A stretch of DNA of 64,000 bases, from assembly GCA_037127315.1 (NCBI GenBank), contig JBBBDQ010000192.1, positions 5,267,501 to 5,331,500 on the forward strand, in the 5' to 3' direction. Position numbers and translations under genes: made by a program. Positions 47,271 to 57,164 of this stretch are shown here, piece by piece. The notes beneath the pieces are model-generated. The model had not been told where the DNA came from. It ran no database searches and saw nothing but the letters and a program-made list of their open reading frames with translations. Numbering within the stretch: position 1 is the first letter of the stretch; each line of letters starts with the position of its first letter. Source of the stretch: Ascarosepion bandense (taxonomy: Eukaryota; Mollusca; Cephalopoda; Sepiida; Sepiidae).

Positions 47271-48545
47271 TTAACTAGGGAAGGTTTTGCAGAAAACCGC
47301 CCCGTTGTACCATAAGGAACTTAAAAAAAAATCAAGACTGGCCCCATTCAGGTGAACCAGACTTACTACAGTTATCCACCTTTTTCTTAAATCTGTCGAT
47401 ATCAAACGCTTTCTATCAGATTTGATCTTCATCTTGAGCTGATGCTCAAAGAATCTAATCAGATGCTGATAAGAATAACGTTCATATCGCAAGATTCTCT
47501 CATTGCGCGTCGTCCAAATCACCATTCGTGCTACGGCCAGCAACGTGAGAAGCGCCATACGTTTCACCCCAGAATACAGGGGTGACACATTATCGCAAGT
47601 GCAGGCGAGATCGATGGACACGAGCCGTTCGGGAGCGATGCGAGATATCAACTCGCTGACATAGTTCCAGAAAGGGCGCACCTGAAAACAATGTTAGAAG
47701 GCGTGCGCAGACGTTTCCACTAAACCAAGGTCACACCGATGACAGTCGAGCAAATCCGCCCCACCCCAACTGAAGGCCACATCATTGAGAGATAGCCTGT
47801 TCCGAATCAATCGTCAGTTAAGCGAAAACTCAGGATTACTGAGGTAGTTCGTCGCTGGCGCCCAAGACCAAAAGGAGCACGACTCGGTCGCCGACAAGCT
47901 AAGCCGTTCCCGTAGAGGGTCCTTCGTTGCGACCCCCTCCACTAATAAACGATACAATTGCCTCCGAGGCGGAGAAAGGTCAGTGGACCGAGGAATGACC
48001 TGCAAGGCACTTCGACACTCGAGTAAGAATTTCGAATGATTTAGGGGCTTACGTCGGCGTTCAACCCTCGAAACGGGAGTAGTGATAATAAGGCTAGGGA
48101 AGGCGTCCCTAACACACCTCTCCAAAATTGAATTCTCTGTCAACATGCGGCATAGGAAAGCCAAACCCGAGGCGTGTTGATGACTCGCCACGTGTGTTAT
48201 TCCCAGCCCCACTTGACAGGGACATTTGACGCAGGTATCTCTGTTGACCTCAACCACTTTCCTACGGTCTTTACAGAGAGGTAGTACCGACAAACGGTAA
48301 AGGATGAGGGGAAAGTTGTATGTAACACACGCCTCAGCCCTGCCCAACAGACAACCGCCGTCGAAGCCAAGTCTGGTTCGACACTCTGACCTTTGCCAGT
48401 ACCTCTGACCAATTCTTCTCCAACTGGAGATCCGGCCTGAACCTCACTCCAAGAATGCAGACGGGTCCGTCAGTCCAACTGAAGGGTCCCCGAAGCGCGA
48501 CTCCCGTCTAGGCATTTAACCGCAAGCTGGATGACTTGTTGCGTA
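47271..48545 (-). pseudogene. Tx1/L1-like LINE 3' end inserted in gypsy
   Basis: Minus-strand reading: WTDGPVCILGVRFRPDLQLE then KNWSEVLAKVRVSNQTWLRR (48500-48370), frame change, RAEACVTYNFPLILYRLSVL PL (from 48347), RLIRNRLSLNDVAFSWGGAD and DCHRCDLG..SAHAF*HC (47820-47695, a CCHC-type zinc motif with a stop), and RPFWNYVSELISRIAPERLV to VARMVIWTTRNERI (47681-47450). This is the RT C-terminus and tail of Tx1/L1-type LINEs, by my recollection of the family. It is 5'-truncated. Confidence 0.75.
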
Positions 48546-48559
48546 TTTGAAAAACCTGA

Positions 48560-48690
48560 GAAGGTTGCATCCAATTTACATTGGAAGATGTCCTGAGACA
48601 CTGTTAGTCCGAAAGGTAGACGCTTGAATCTGTACCTTCCAAACAGTGTGTTGAAGGTGCAGAGTAGACTTGATCAGTGATTTACTTTCT
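48560..48690 (-). pseudogene. Gypsy RT fragment (LPFGL block)
   Basis: Minus strand reads FNTLFGRYRFKRLPFGLTVS then QDIFQCKLDATFSG, the FGRY.F.RLPFGL...QDIFQ block that is diagnostic of gypsy RTs. It ends where the LINE begins, so the YxDD part is missing. Confidence 0.85.
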
Positions 48691-48818
48691 GGTGCCAGTA
48701 TCTTTTTTTTTTTTGTACATCAACGACAGAAAAGTATTTCTTCCTGTATAATGTATAATGTATAATGTATAATTTCTTTCATTGTCTTTGAAGTGTAATG
48801 TTCTCTCTTTAGACATTT

Positions 48819-49010
48819 TTAGTCCTTGGTGTCCAAACATTGTCTGAATTTAGATGCTCCATCTTTTGTCTTGTTAATGCGATAGATTACAAAGTTTACC
48901 CAATCTGTTGGTTCAGTGACCTTTGCTGTAATTTCCTCTTCCATATCGTCTAACTTCTTTGTATAGAGTGGAAGAATGTGTACTGAGTCCGTCCTCTGTG
49001 GGTGTATCAC
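48819..49010 (-). pseudogene. Gypsy RT N-terminal fragment
   Basis: Reads MIHPQRTDSVHILPLYTKKL, then EEEITAKVTEPTDWVNFVIY, then FRQCLDTKD, corresponding to the start of gypsy RT (..VTEPTDWV..., ..RICLDPKDLN in the family). The overlapping minus frame 48913-49134 is the shifted continuation of the same region. Confidence 0.8.
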
Positions 49011-49171
49011 TGAATTGGGATCCTCTGCCAGTTTTATCTGGTATTTTCCTACTGAGAGACACCCGATTTTGTTGAGCCATCCTTTGTATTTTTTTAATGT
49101 CTCTTTTTTTTGTCAGTATTTTCGACATGTTCATTGTTTCATTATGTCATTTACGTTAAGAGATATGATCC

Positions 49172-49369
49172 CTAGTTCCTGCGCCTGTCTACCTCCAAAG
49201 TAGATGGTCTGCCCGGTAGTTCCTTCACAATATCAAATCTTGCCTCTATTATGTTGCTATGTGTTATTTTTAGATTTTCTGATCTAATATTTTCTATCTT
49301 GGATCCCCCATATTCTTTTAGAATAATGTGTGTATCTTTTATCATTGGTTTGAAAGGCAATTGTCTCAT
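49172..49369 (-). pseudogene. Gypsy protease-region fragment
   Basis: The 65-codon minus-strand frame includes LPFKPMIKDTHIILKEYGGS and KIENIRSENLKIT, resembling the region between protease and RT in K02A2.6-type gypsy elements. A catalytic DSG/DTG was not seen, so the assignment rests on position and weak motifs. Confidence 0.5.
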
Positions 49370-49479
49370 TTGCTCTGACGTTTAGATACATGCGTCTCCT
49401 CCTGTGTCTACTTTTATCTATCTGTTCAGTAGTCTTCTTGGACGCTGACTTCATGAAGCTATCGTTGCTTTTTTCTTTT

Positions 49480-49610
49480 TATGCGCATGCGAATGTAGTG
49501 TCCAATTTTCGTACAGCATATGCACTCTGCAAACTCGGCGAGGCCATTGGTTTTTGATGTTGGTGGTCGCCACCACATCTGTAGCAGCCTTTGTTTTGTT
49601 TTTGTGTTGG
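49480..49610 (-). pseudogene. Gypsy gag zinc-knuckle region
   Basis: One minus frame reads CYRCGGDHQHQKP (C-x2-C-x4-H with the last Cys lost). A shifted frame reads AEFAECICCTKIGHYIRMR, a second knuckle-like segment. These are gag nucleic-acid-binding knuckles in broken frames. Confidence 0.6.
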
Positions 49611-50516
49611 TTTGTACTTTTTGTTCTTTGGTTGGGGTTGTGTCTTACTTTATTTATGTATGGCTCTTCCATGTCGCTAATGGATAGGACTTCCAGTTGT
49701 ATTTTTGTGCTCTCTTCTCTTTTCGCCAGGTCATACCTTGAGGTATTGTACTGGTTAGCAAGCTTTTCTCGCTAAAACCATTGCAATTGAGTAGTGAGTT
49801 CGATCCTCATTGGGTGCCCCGTACTTTCGGCCTTGTGCTACATCTAAGTTGTGCTTAGAAAATCACCATATACTTCTCTGGCGGTGAGGGTGTTTCAGAG
49901 TCTAATTGCGTCTCCTCGAATGTTGTCGGTCTCCAATCCAAACACGTGTGTCACCTACCATTTCGTCCTTCACTTATTAAATGTATCCGGATTCCCCAGT
50001 AACCAATGTTGCTCTAGTGACGAATTCTATGGACTTGTTGCCTTATTTTAGGTTTCTGAGTTGATATTGTACAGGAATCTGGTTGTTCTAGGGTTTGCAG
50101 TAATTCTCAAGCTTTTGTAGGATTGTTTCTTTTCTTAATTTGTCTTCGTCGTTATTAAATGTGGCCACATTGTATATTTATAACCCTTTATAGAGGCATA
50201 AGTCTGAGCTACTTCCTTTCTTTTGCTTCCTAGAATGGGCCTTTAAAAATTAATTCACTTTTTTGTTTAAAGAATTTAAATCTTTTGAGGACGTCTCCCG
50301 GGCTAATCTAGCCCATTGCTGATAATGTGAATCTGTCGGCCTTGTATTTGATTTTGAGGGGAAAGTTGTTTGTTAGACACGTGGGTTTGAGTGTGCATAA
50401 TGGAGGTTAGCCGTGTTTACTTAAAGGTTTTTTGTTGCTGTGTTTGGCATTGTTAATTCCTGACGTTTGTTGACTTGCCAAAGTTTCCATAGTGTTTGGT
50501 GATGGTTTAGAAGTAT

Positions 50517-50640
50517 CCCACTCCTGACACCATGTTGTAGTTTCTATAGATGTGGGTTCGAACAGATGATAATAGAATGAACAACACGTGCAGACACGAT
50601 AAGGTACAAGCAAGAAGTGAAGTTTTTATTCATCCTTTTT
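50517..50640 (-). other. Gypsy 5' R/U5 and primer-binding site
   Basis: Minus strand: GGATGAATAAAAACTTC (AATAAA at plus 50625-50630), about 90 bp of U5 ending CTACAACA, immediately followed by TGGTGTCAGGAGTGGGA. A TGGTGTCAG-type sequence directly after an LTR end in CA is typical of gypsy primer-binding sites. The U3 left edge was not defined. Confidence 0.6.
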
Positions 50641-50839
50641 ACAGAAGAGTGGCTTATTAATTGGGGGGTTATTTTCATTAGACTGTTATCATGCTATATA
50701 AAATATATTACTAGCTTCCTCAAGACACAGAGAAATAAACTTATTACAGTCAGTTATACTGAAATAAGATTCGTTGAACGTCACAAAATAGTGGGTATTA
50801 CCCCAATAAACCTGGCTTACCTCTACATCCCATCAGTCA

Positions 50840-51219
50840 GTCAGTTAAGTGCCATACGTGACACACGCTTGGGTGATCATGTCTCGAAAGAGACATGACT
50901 GACTGGGCAGAAGATTATCCCGCAGTAGGTTGCCATTGCTTTCTGCGGTAGACTGGTTCTGCGGTAGACTGGTTAATCCGTCTCTTCCTTCCAGTTATGG
51001 GTTACATAACAGGACAGATTGGGTTCTATAGCCTTGGCTGGCCAAGGCTATAGAACCCAATCTGTCCTGTTATTTAACCCATAACTGGAAGGAATAGACG
51101 GATTAATACCTTTCCCAAGGATATTTGCACGTAAATGAATGCCACGAATTTAACTGGAATTCGAACTCGGCTCCTCGATTTCTCGTTCCGAGCCGATATC
51201 CACTGCACCACAACGCATA
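50840..51219 (-). repeat. tRNA-derived SINE copy D with internal palindrome
   Basis: Same family as A-C. Minus-strand box A-like TGGTGCAGTGG (51210-51200) and box B-like GTTCGAATTCC (51166-51156). The body is longer than its sisters because of a duplicated TCTGCGGTAGACTGGT (50942-50973) and an inserted inverted repeat (50973-51106). Confidence 0.8.
50973..51106. repeat. 66-bp inverted repeat (near-perfect palindrome)
   Basis: Arms 50973-51038 and 51041-51106 with a 2-base spacer. The centre is TAGCCTTGGC TG GCCAAGGCTA. A few mismatches only. The arms are two opposite copies of the SINE middle. Confidence 0.92.
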
Positions 51220-51589
51220 TCATATGCAAAAAATCTTATGCCCTTTAAGAGATTGCATCTCCAACACTAAAAATAAAGAAAAAATATCTTACATTGATCA
51301 CACAAGCGCCACATACATTCGGAGGTTAACTTGTTATTTAACGACATTGTGAATATATCGATAATCACATCATAAATAAGCAAAATACGACTTTTAACAT
51401 TTAAAGAATGTCTCAAAATACTCTAAGCTATCATTATACAAAAGAAACAATTTGCATTAAATGAAATATCTTTCATCATATTTATTAATATCTTTGTCCT
51501 CTGTGGTATAGTGACCACCTCGCTTAAGATGTTAGAAGTATATGAATAATATTTTGTGACTGGTGTGAACAAAATAACTATACTAAGTA

Positions 51590-53830
51590 AACGAAAAAGA
51601 AAGTGAGTGGGGATGCATTAATATTTCCTCATACTCTTTAAAAGAAGAGGAAATAAACCTTCTAAAATTAGGTCTAAAAGTCTGTCTCACTCCCAAAAGG
51701 AACATTACAGACTTAAAAAAAGATGTTAAAGCATTCGAACGGAAATTTAGACTTCTTGAAAATTTACTCAACAACAACAATAACAACAACAACACTACCG
51801 ATAATTCAATAGTAAAAAATAAAACTCTAAATATTGCCCTAACAAAAACAACAATTCAAATGAAATGAACATATTCTTTGAAAAAATCTGGAATACAGGC
51901 TTTCAAAACAAACACAACACCCATAGCAATCTCGCACAAAAGCAAAGACTAGCACTAGAAAACATCCGTATAAACAATGATATAGTAATAAAGGAAGCAA
52001 ACAAACGCGTTGCTGTAGTCATTATGAATAAAATTTATTACAAAACAAATATTCAAGATATACTAGGAGACGAAAATAACTATAAAAAATTAACCAGAAT
52101 ATAGATGAAAACATAACATCAAAAATAAAAAAAAAACTCTGCCTTACACACAGTAGAATATTAACGAAAAGATTTTCTTACAGACTTTTCTTCAAAAACC
52201 ACTAATTTTTACGGACTTCCAAAGATACACAAATCAAACACAATTAAAGCAGCTATCCAAGAACAAAAATCGGAATACATTCACACCCCAAACCCTAGTG
52301 ACCTTAAATTTAGACCAATTGTAGCAGGGCCAGCCTGCCCTACAAGTAGACTGAGCAATTTAATTGATAAAATATTATAACCATACACCACAAAAATAAA
52401 ATGTTACATCAGAGACAGCATACATTTGCTAAGCTTCATGCCGCAAAAAGTAGACTCAGATACACTCATAGTAACATTTGACGTGAACAGCCTGTACAGC
52501 AACATACGCCATGAACTAGGAAAACAAGCCATTGCATTTTGGATAGAGAAACACCCAGAAATACTCCCCACACGCTTCACAAAAGAATTTATTTTACAAA
52601 GTATAGATCTAATTTTACACAACAATTCCTTCCAGTTTAACATAAAATCTTATATAAACAACAATTACCGCGATGGGAACAAAAATGGCACCGACATATG
52701 CAACACTCACCCTAGCATATCTAGAAGAAAACCTACACAACCAAATAGGACATAAACACGGGGAAAACATAAAAACAGAATTAATGAAATCATGGACAAG
52801 ATTCCTAGAAGACTGTTTTATCTTTTGGAAATCAAAATGGGGAGACATAAGCAAACTACGCAATATACTACAACACTTGCATCCCCAAATCAAGTTCACG
52901 CTAGAATATAGTTATAAAGAATTACCGTTCCTAGATATACTCATAAAAAACGAAAACAATCACATCATTACAGACATTTACCACAAACCCACAGATACCC
53001 AATAATACATCCACTTCAAGAGTCACCATCCAAAAAGCTGTTTAAAATCCATCCTCTATTTCCTAGCACGACGAATTTTCACGATAGTAATTGACAAAAC
53101 CCTCCGTAAAATATGCTTTCAAGAACTACGAAAAACATTACAAATAAGAGGATACTCCACCTCACTAATAAACAAGAGTTTCCAACGAGAAGAAAAAATA
53201 CCATTAGAATCCTTTCGGAATAAAAAAAAAACAAAAAACAAAAAAAAAACAAAAAAAAAAAAACAAGAACAACGTGCAAAAACACAACAAAAACAATCCA
53301 GAATTATTCACAAAGATAAAAACACACACATGAAATTACTCAACAATAATGAACAAATAAAAGAAATCTTAAAGACAACCAAAATAATTAACAGCAAACG
53401 CCAGCCCCCAAATTTAAAAACATCCTAACTTAATCGAAATTCGAACAACACACAACACAGGGGGTCACAAAATGCAAAAAAAAAAAAAAAAAAAAAAAAA
53501 AAAGATGTGGTGTATGCAACATAATAACAGAAGGAAAACACTTCCAGTTCGAAAATGCAACGACATTCGAAATAAAATCGGATCTGAGCTGCAACTCGAA
53601 AAATGTGCAAAGATATACGTGGGGGCGACACAATGCTTGAACAATAGAATATCCCTTCATAAAAGCAATATAAGATTATCATACAACGAAATTATATGTC
53701 TCCCAACATTTGCAAATTGGTGGTGGCAAATTCAAAGTTATACCGATTTGCCAAAATACAGATTACGAAACATTAGTAATGCAGGAAGAAAATTCATAAA
53801 AAAATACAAGCCTTCGCTAATAAAAACGAC
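51590..53830 (+). pseudogene. Penelope-like element, RT plus GIY-YIG
   Basis: Frames read in order: SLKEEEINLLKLGLKVCLTP (51640-), NNDIVIKEANKRVAVVIMN (51970-), NFYGLPKIHKSN (52200-), RPIVAGPACPTSRLSNLIDK (52310-), LIVTFDVNSLYSNI (RT motif A, 52465-), MGTKMAPTYATLTLAYLEEN (52673-), FLEDCFIFW (motif C region, 52800-), ELPFLDILIKNENN (52920-) and TDIYHKPTDTQ, then the GIY-YIG part IYVGATQCLNNRISLHKSNI (53610-53680) with a shifted continuation to YKPSLIKT. This is the Penelope order. Stops and frame changes break it, and A-runs (53221-53275, 53474-53503) lie in the linker. Confidence 0.88.
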
Positions 53831-53920
53831 ATGAAAAACACACACACATACATACACACACACATACATACACACATATACACACACAGATACATACACA
53901 CATACCAAATTCAAATGATA
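53824..53920. repeat. (CA)n / (CATA)n microsatellite
   Basis: Mixed CACACA and TACATACACA repeats directly after the Penelope relic, with another (CA)n at 53987-54004. Confidence 0.9.
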
Positions 53921-54331
53921 ACCCCAAACAATAAAAAAACCCAGATGACCCATAAAAACAATTCTAAAGCATAAAGCCGAAATAAAACACACACACACAC
54001 ACACAAAATTCAAAACACCGTCAAATCAATATAAACACCCAACTGACCGATGAAGAGTCTTGTAGATAAGCAAAGGCGCCTAGAAGATAATTTTAACGTA
54101 CTAATGAGGCAACCCCAGGCCAAAATTGGGGTAAGCACTTGATTCATTCATCTGTTTATTTATTTATCTGTTTATCCATTTATACTCGTGCTGACGTGAG
54201 AAAACACAGACTGTTCAACACGCCAACATTTGATTTATCTTATTTTATTTTTTTATTTTTATTTTTCTACTTACTTATTTATAAACAACTTGGCCCTTAG
54301 AAACAAAAGGAACTTGATACGTAAGGCCACA

Positions 54332-54390
54332 CATTTATTCACCTGAAGAGAGCCAATTTTAGGCTCGAAACACGTGTAGCGTCACAAATG
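54332..54390 (+). ncRNA. Hammerhead-ribozyme-like motif behind the Penelope element
   Basis: Core CTGAAGA (54343-54349), stem II GAGCC/GGCTC (54350-54354 with 54362-54366, loop AATTTTA), GAAA (54367-54370), then GTC (54381-54383). Stem III pairs C54371-G54381, with an A-C mismatch at the next position that a CpG-to-TpG change would explain. Stem I outer part CATTT (54332-54336) pairs AAATG (54386-54390). Type I hammerheads are known in Penelope-like elements. The stem III defect may make it inactive. Confidence 0.6.
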
Positions 54391-55031
54391 CCATTATGGA
54401 CACTTAAAGTATCATAACATGTATAATAACAACAACAACAATAAATATACACTTTAAACAAAACGTTCACTGTCTCTCACACTTTTTATTCTACACCAAT
54501 TTCTCTCGTTGGAACAACCCTATTTCTTTTTCTAATATATAAACCAACCCCAAAGCAAAACAACACCTACCAACCCCTATACATTTTTATGAAGGATATA
54601 AAGGTATATATATATATAAGGTATATTTTACAAAGAACAAAGAAATAAAAAAAAACAAGAAAAAGCACACACCCCAATACAAAATAACATACATTAAATT
54701 AAGGAGAAACCAACCCCAAAACAAAACAACACCTACCAACCCCTAAACCAAAGGCACCATTAGCACCAGCCCATTCAAGATTAATAGATTAAACCTATCA
54801 TGAACTCTGCCAAAAACAAACACTTAACCCAACACCAGTAAAAAGGTCAACGGAACTCAAAATACAGACCAATCCCTCTTACACCCGAAAATAACAAATC
54901 CAACACAAATAAACGGTCTTTTCAACTGGATAATTCTTATTTCTAAAAAAATCACCTGAGGATGAAGCCAAAACATAATGGGCTGGCTTCGAAACATGAG
55001 AAATTTTAAAAACATTGTAACAACCATTACA

Positions 55032-55079
<48 letters not shown>

Positions 55080-56410
55080 CTAGATGTTTACTATGAAATA
55101 AATATCTCCTGTTTTATAATGGTCCGCGTTGTCAGGTGCGTATATTAGTGGTATGGAATAACGCATAATTTCTGCTATTGATCCATGATTTTTTAATACT
55201 TTGTTACAAATAGCAATCGAGCAAAATGGTATCAGATATGTAAATGTGTATGAAAAAGATATGTGTCACTGGATTCCTCCTTGTGGATAAAATTTCACTC
55301 TTTGGCATCCATCAATGCTTAATGAACGTTTACAGGGACAATGTATATGAGCACTGTTAAGCAGTGGGTAATGCGTTTCAACAGCGACGAACTGGTGTGC
55401 TTAATAAGGTACATTACTGGCGGTTCTGTGCAGTTGTCAACCCAGGGAGTGAAGAACTATTGTTCATCGCTGGGGAAAATATATAGCCAGAGGTGGTGAC
55501 TCGGTGCAAAAATATATTTTAGTTTAAAATATTCTCTATCGATTTGTCAAGGTGGGTACTTGATAATTTCGGACTAAGGAAGGTACCTGAAAAACATATC
55601 ACTGTTTGACCAAATCCTTGTGAAACTGTTCAAAAGCCGTCGATGGCTGGGCTTGTACGAAGTCACAAGACGTGACAAACTGTTCGTACTGGCCAGATTG
55701 TGCGCCCTCTCCCAGAAACAAAGGGCCACTCTGCATCGTTGGCAGTATAATTCACAGGTTGGTTATGTGGGTATTGTAAATGCAAAAATATGCATGAGCA
55801 GGCGATTGAACAGGGGTTAGCTAAGTAAGTCATTTGTTTCTTTTTCATGTGTAAATTCGTTATAATAATTGAGTAATATGTGGATATATTAGTAAGACAT
55901 TACCTGTACAGTGAAATGTGCAGAATTTTTATATTTTGAAATGGTTCAGATTCTAAGAATTCTAAAAAGAGACTTACTAAAACGACGCTATTAGGAGAGT
56001 CCATAAGTAGACTCAATTACTGAATGACAAAAAAAAAAAAAAAAAAAGTACGTATTTACTTTTTTTCTGTATCAAACGTGTCCAAATATTTTTGAAAATA
56101 TACTGTTTTTTTCTGTAGAATTTCCTTGTATTATATTTTGTTCTCAGTTACCTGGAATTTCAACACATTTAATAAGTTTCTTTTCATCACTCACCTTTAA
56201 CCGATCTATTCGTGCAGCACCTGTGTTCAAATGACACCTGTTTTGAAACTGAGTGGAAAAATGTGACAGAGTTAATAAACCGTGTAGACATGTCTCTCAG
56301 TTGAGAATCATCGTACTGAGACGAGATATATATGTCCGAATAAACGTTTATCAGAACAATTACTAGTATAATACCTGTAAAAAATAAAAGTAAAAATTAT
56401 GTACGGATAT
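54391..56410. other. Gene-free DNA with Penelope-flank repeats
   Basis: A 39-bp block beginning AAACCAACCCCAAAGCAAAA occurs at 54541-54579 and again at 54707-54745 (166 bp apart). A hairpin-rich piece CTGAGGATGAAGCC..GGCTTCGAAAC lies at 54956-54995. (TA)n at 55036-55075. The frames at 55620-55848 overlap on both strands and are not supported. Confidence 0.5.
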
Positions 56411-56419
56411 TATTGAACA

Positions 56420-56710
56420 GGTGTAGAGGCTCATCCCTTGTTCCCTGTTTAGGATGTGGTTTCCGGTTTTCTCTTTTCCAATCTTTTCACTCTTTTCTTT
56501 CTTTTGTTTTTTTCCTAAATTGGAGTAGATAGACTAAACTATCACCCGGTTCACACTCCACCCACGTCTATTGAACAGGTGAAGAGGCTCATCCCTTGTT
56601 CCCTGTTTAGGATGTGGTTCCCGGGTTTCTCTTTTCCAATCTTTTCATTCTTACGTAGCCCCCTGCGCTTCAGTGGCATTACCGCCTTGCTTGGGGTGAT
56701 ATGATTTTAA
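56420..56710 (+). repeat. Interspersed repeat family 2, two tandem copies
   Basis: The block GAACAGGTG.AGAGGCTCAT, followed by CCCTTGTTCCCTGTTTAGGA, occurs at 56416-56460 and again at 56573-56616. The second copy continues to GCTTCAGTGGCATTACCGCC and CTTGCTTGGGGTGATATGATT (56665-56706). The same family as 14815, 26144 and 38195. Confidence 0.7.
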
Positions 56711-56818
56711 AAAAAAAATGTAGAAATAATCTCTTATGTTTGTTTATTTCTATACATGTATATGTGTGGGTATGTGAGTGGGGGAATTGTGTGTGTATCT
56801 ATATATGCATATGTTTAT

Positions 56819-56911
56819 GTATGTATGTATGTATGTATGTATGTATGTATGTATGTGTATATATATGTATGTACCTGTGCAGGCATGTGTGTATATACAT
56901 GTGTGCATGTA

Positions 56912-56972
<61 letters not shown>

Positions 56973-57018
56973 TAGTGTCTAGCCACACTGATGAGCGAAG
57001 CAGTCTTGTATGTGGATG

Positions 57019-57067
<49 letters not shown>

Positions 57068-57119
57068 TCTAGCCACACTGATGAGCGAAGCAGTCTTGTA
57101 TGTGGATGGAATTAATATA

Positions 57120-57163
<44 letters not shown>
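56819..57163. repeat. (ATGT)n and (TA)n arrays with a 90-bp tandem unit
   Basis: (TATG)n at 56819-56858 and (TA)n tracts at 56916-56964, 57022-57063 and 57122-57161. Between them a 50-bp unit (GTGTCTAGCCACACTGATGA.. to ..TGTATGTGGATG) occurs at 56971-57019 and 57061-57109, exactly 90 bp apart. Confidence 0.9.

Positions 57164-57164
<1 letters not shown>

Larger units (their letters stand above)
46268..50630 (-). mobile_element. Ty3/gypsy element 2, interrupted
   Basis: Read on the minus strand: AATAAA at 50630-50625, U5 ending CAACA, then primer-binding-site-like TGGTGTCAGGAGTGGG (50532-50517). Gag zinc knuckles follow around 49600-49480, a protease-like segment 49369-49172, RT N-terminus 49010-48819, an RT block about 48690-48560, then a LINE insertion, the RNase H tail 47252-46977, and integrase 46769-46268. 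All parts share orientation and order. No 3' LTR was seen. It is dead, with frameshifts and stops in most parts. Confidence 0.75.

Noticed and set aside
55620..55848. Small frames on both strands
   Set aside because: No motif and overlapping antisense.
56701..57078. Several overlapping open frames
   Set aside because: They are translations of (TATG)n and (TA)n repeats on both strands.
56971..57109. CRISPR-like repeat spacing
   Set aside because: Only two units, the spacer is simple (TA)n, and the DNA is eukaryotic.
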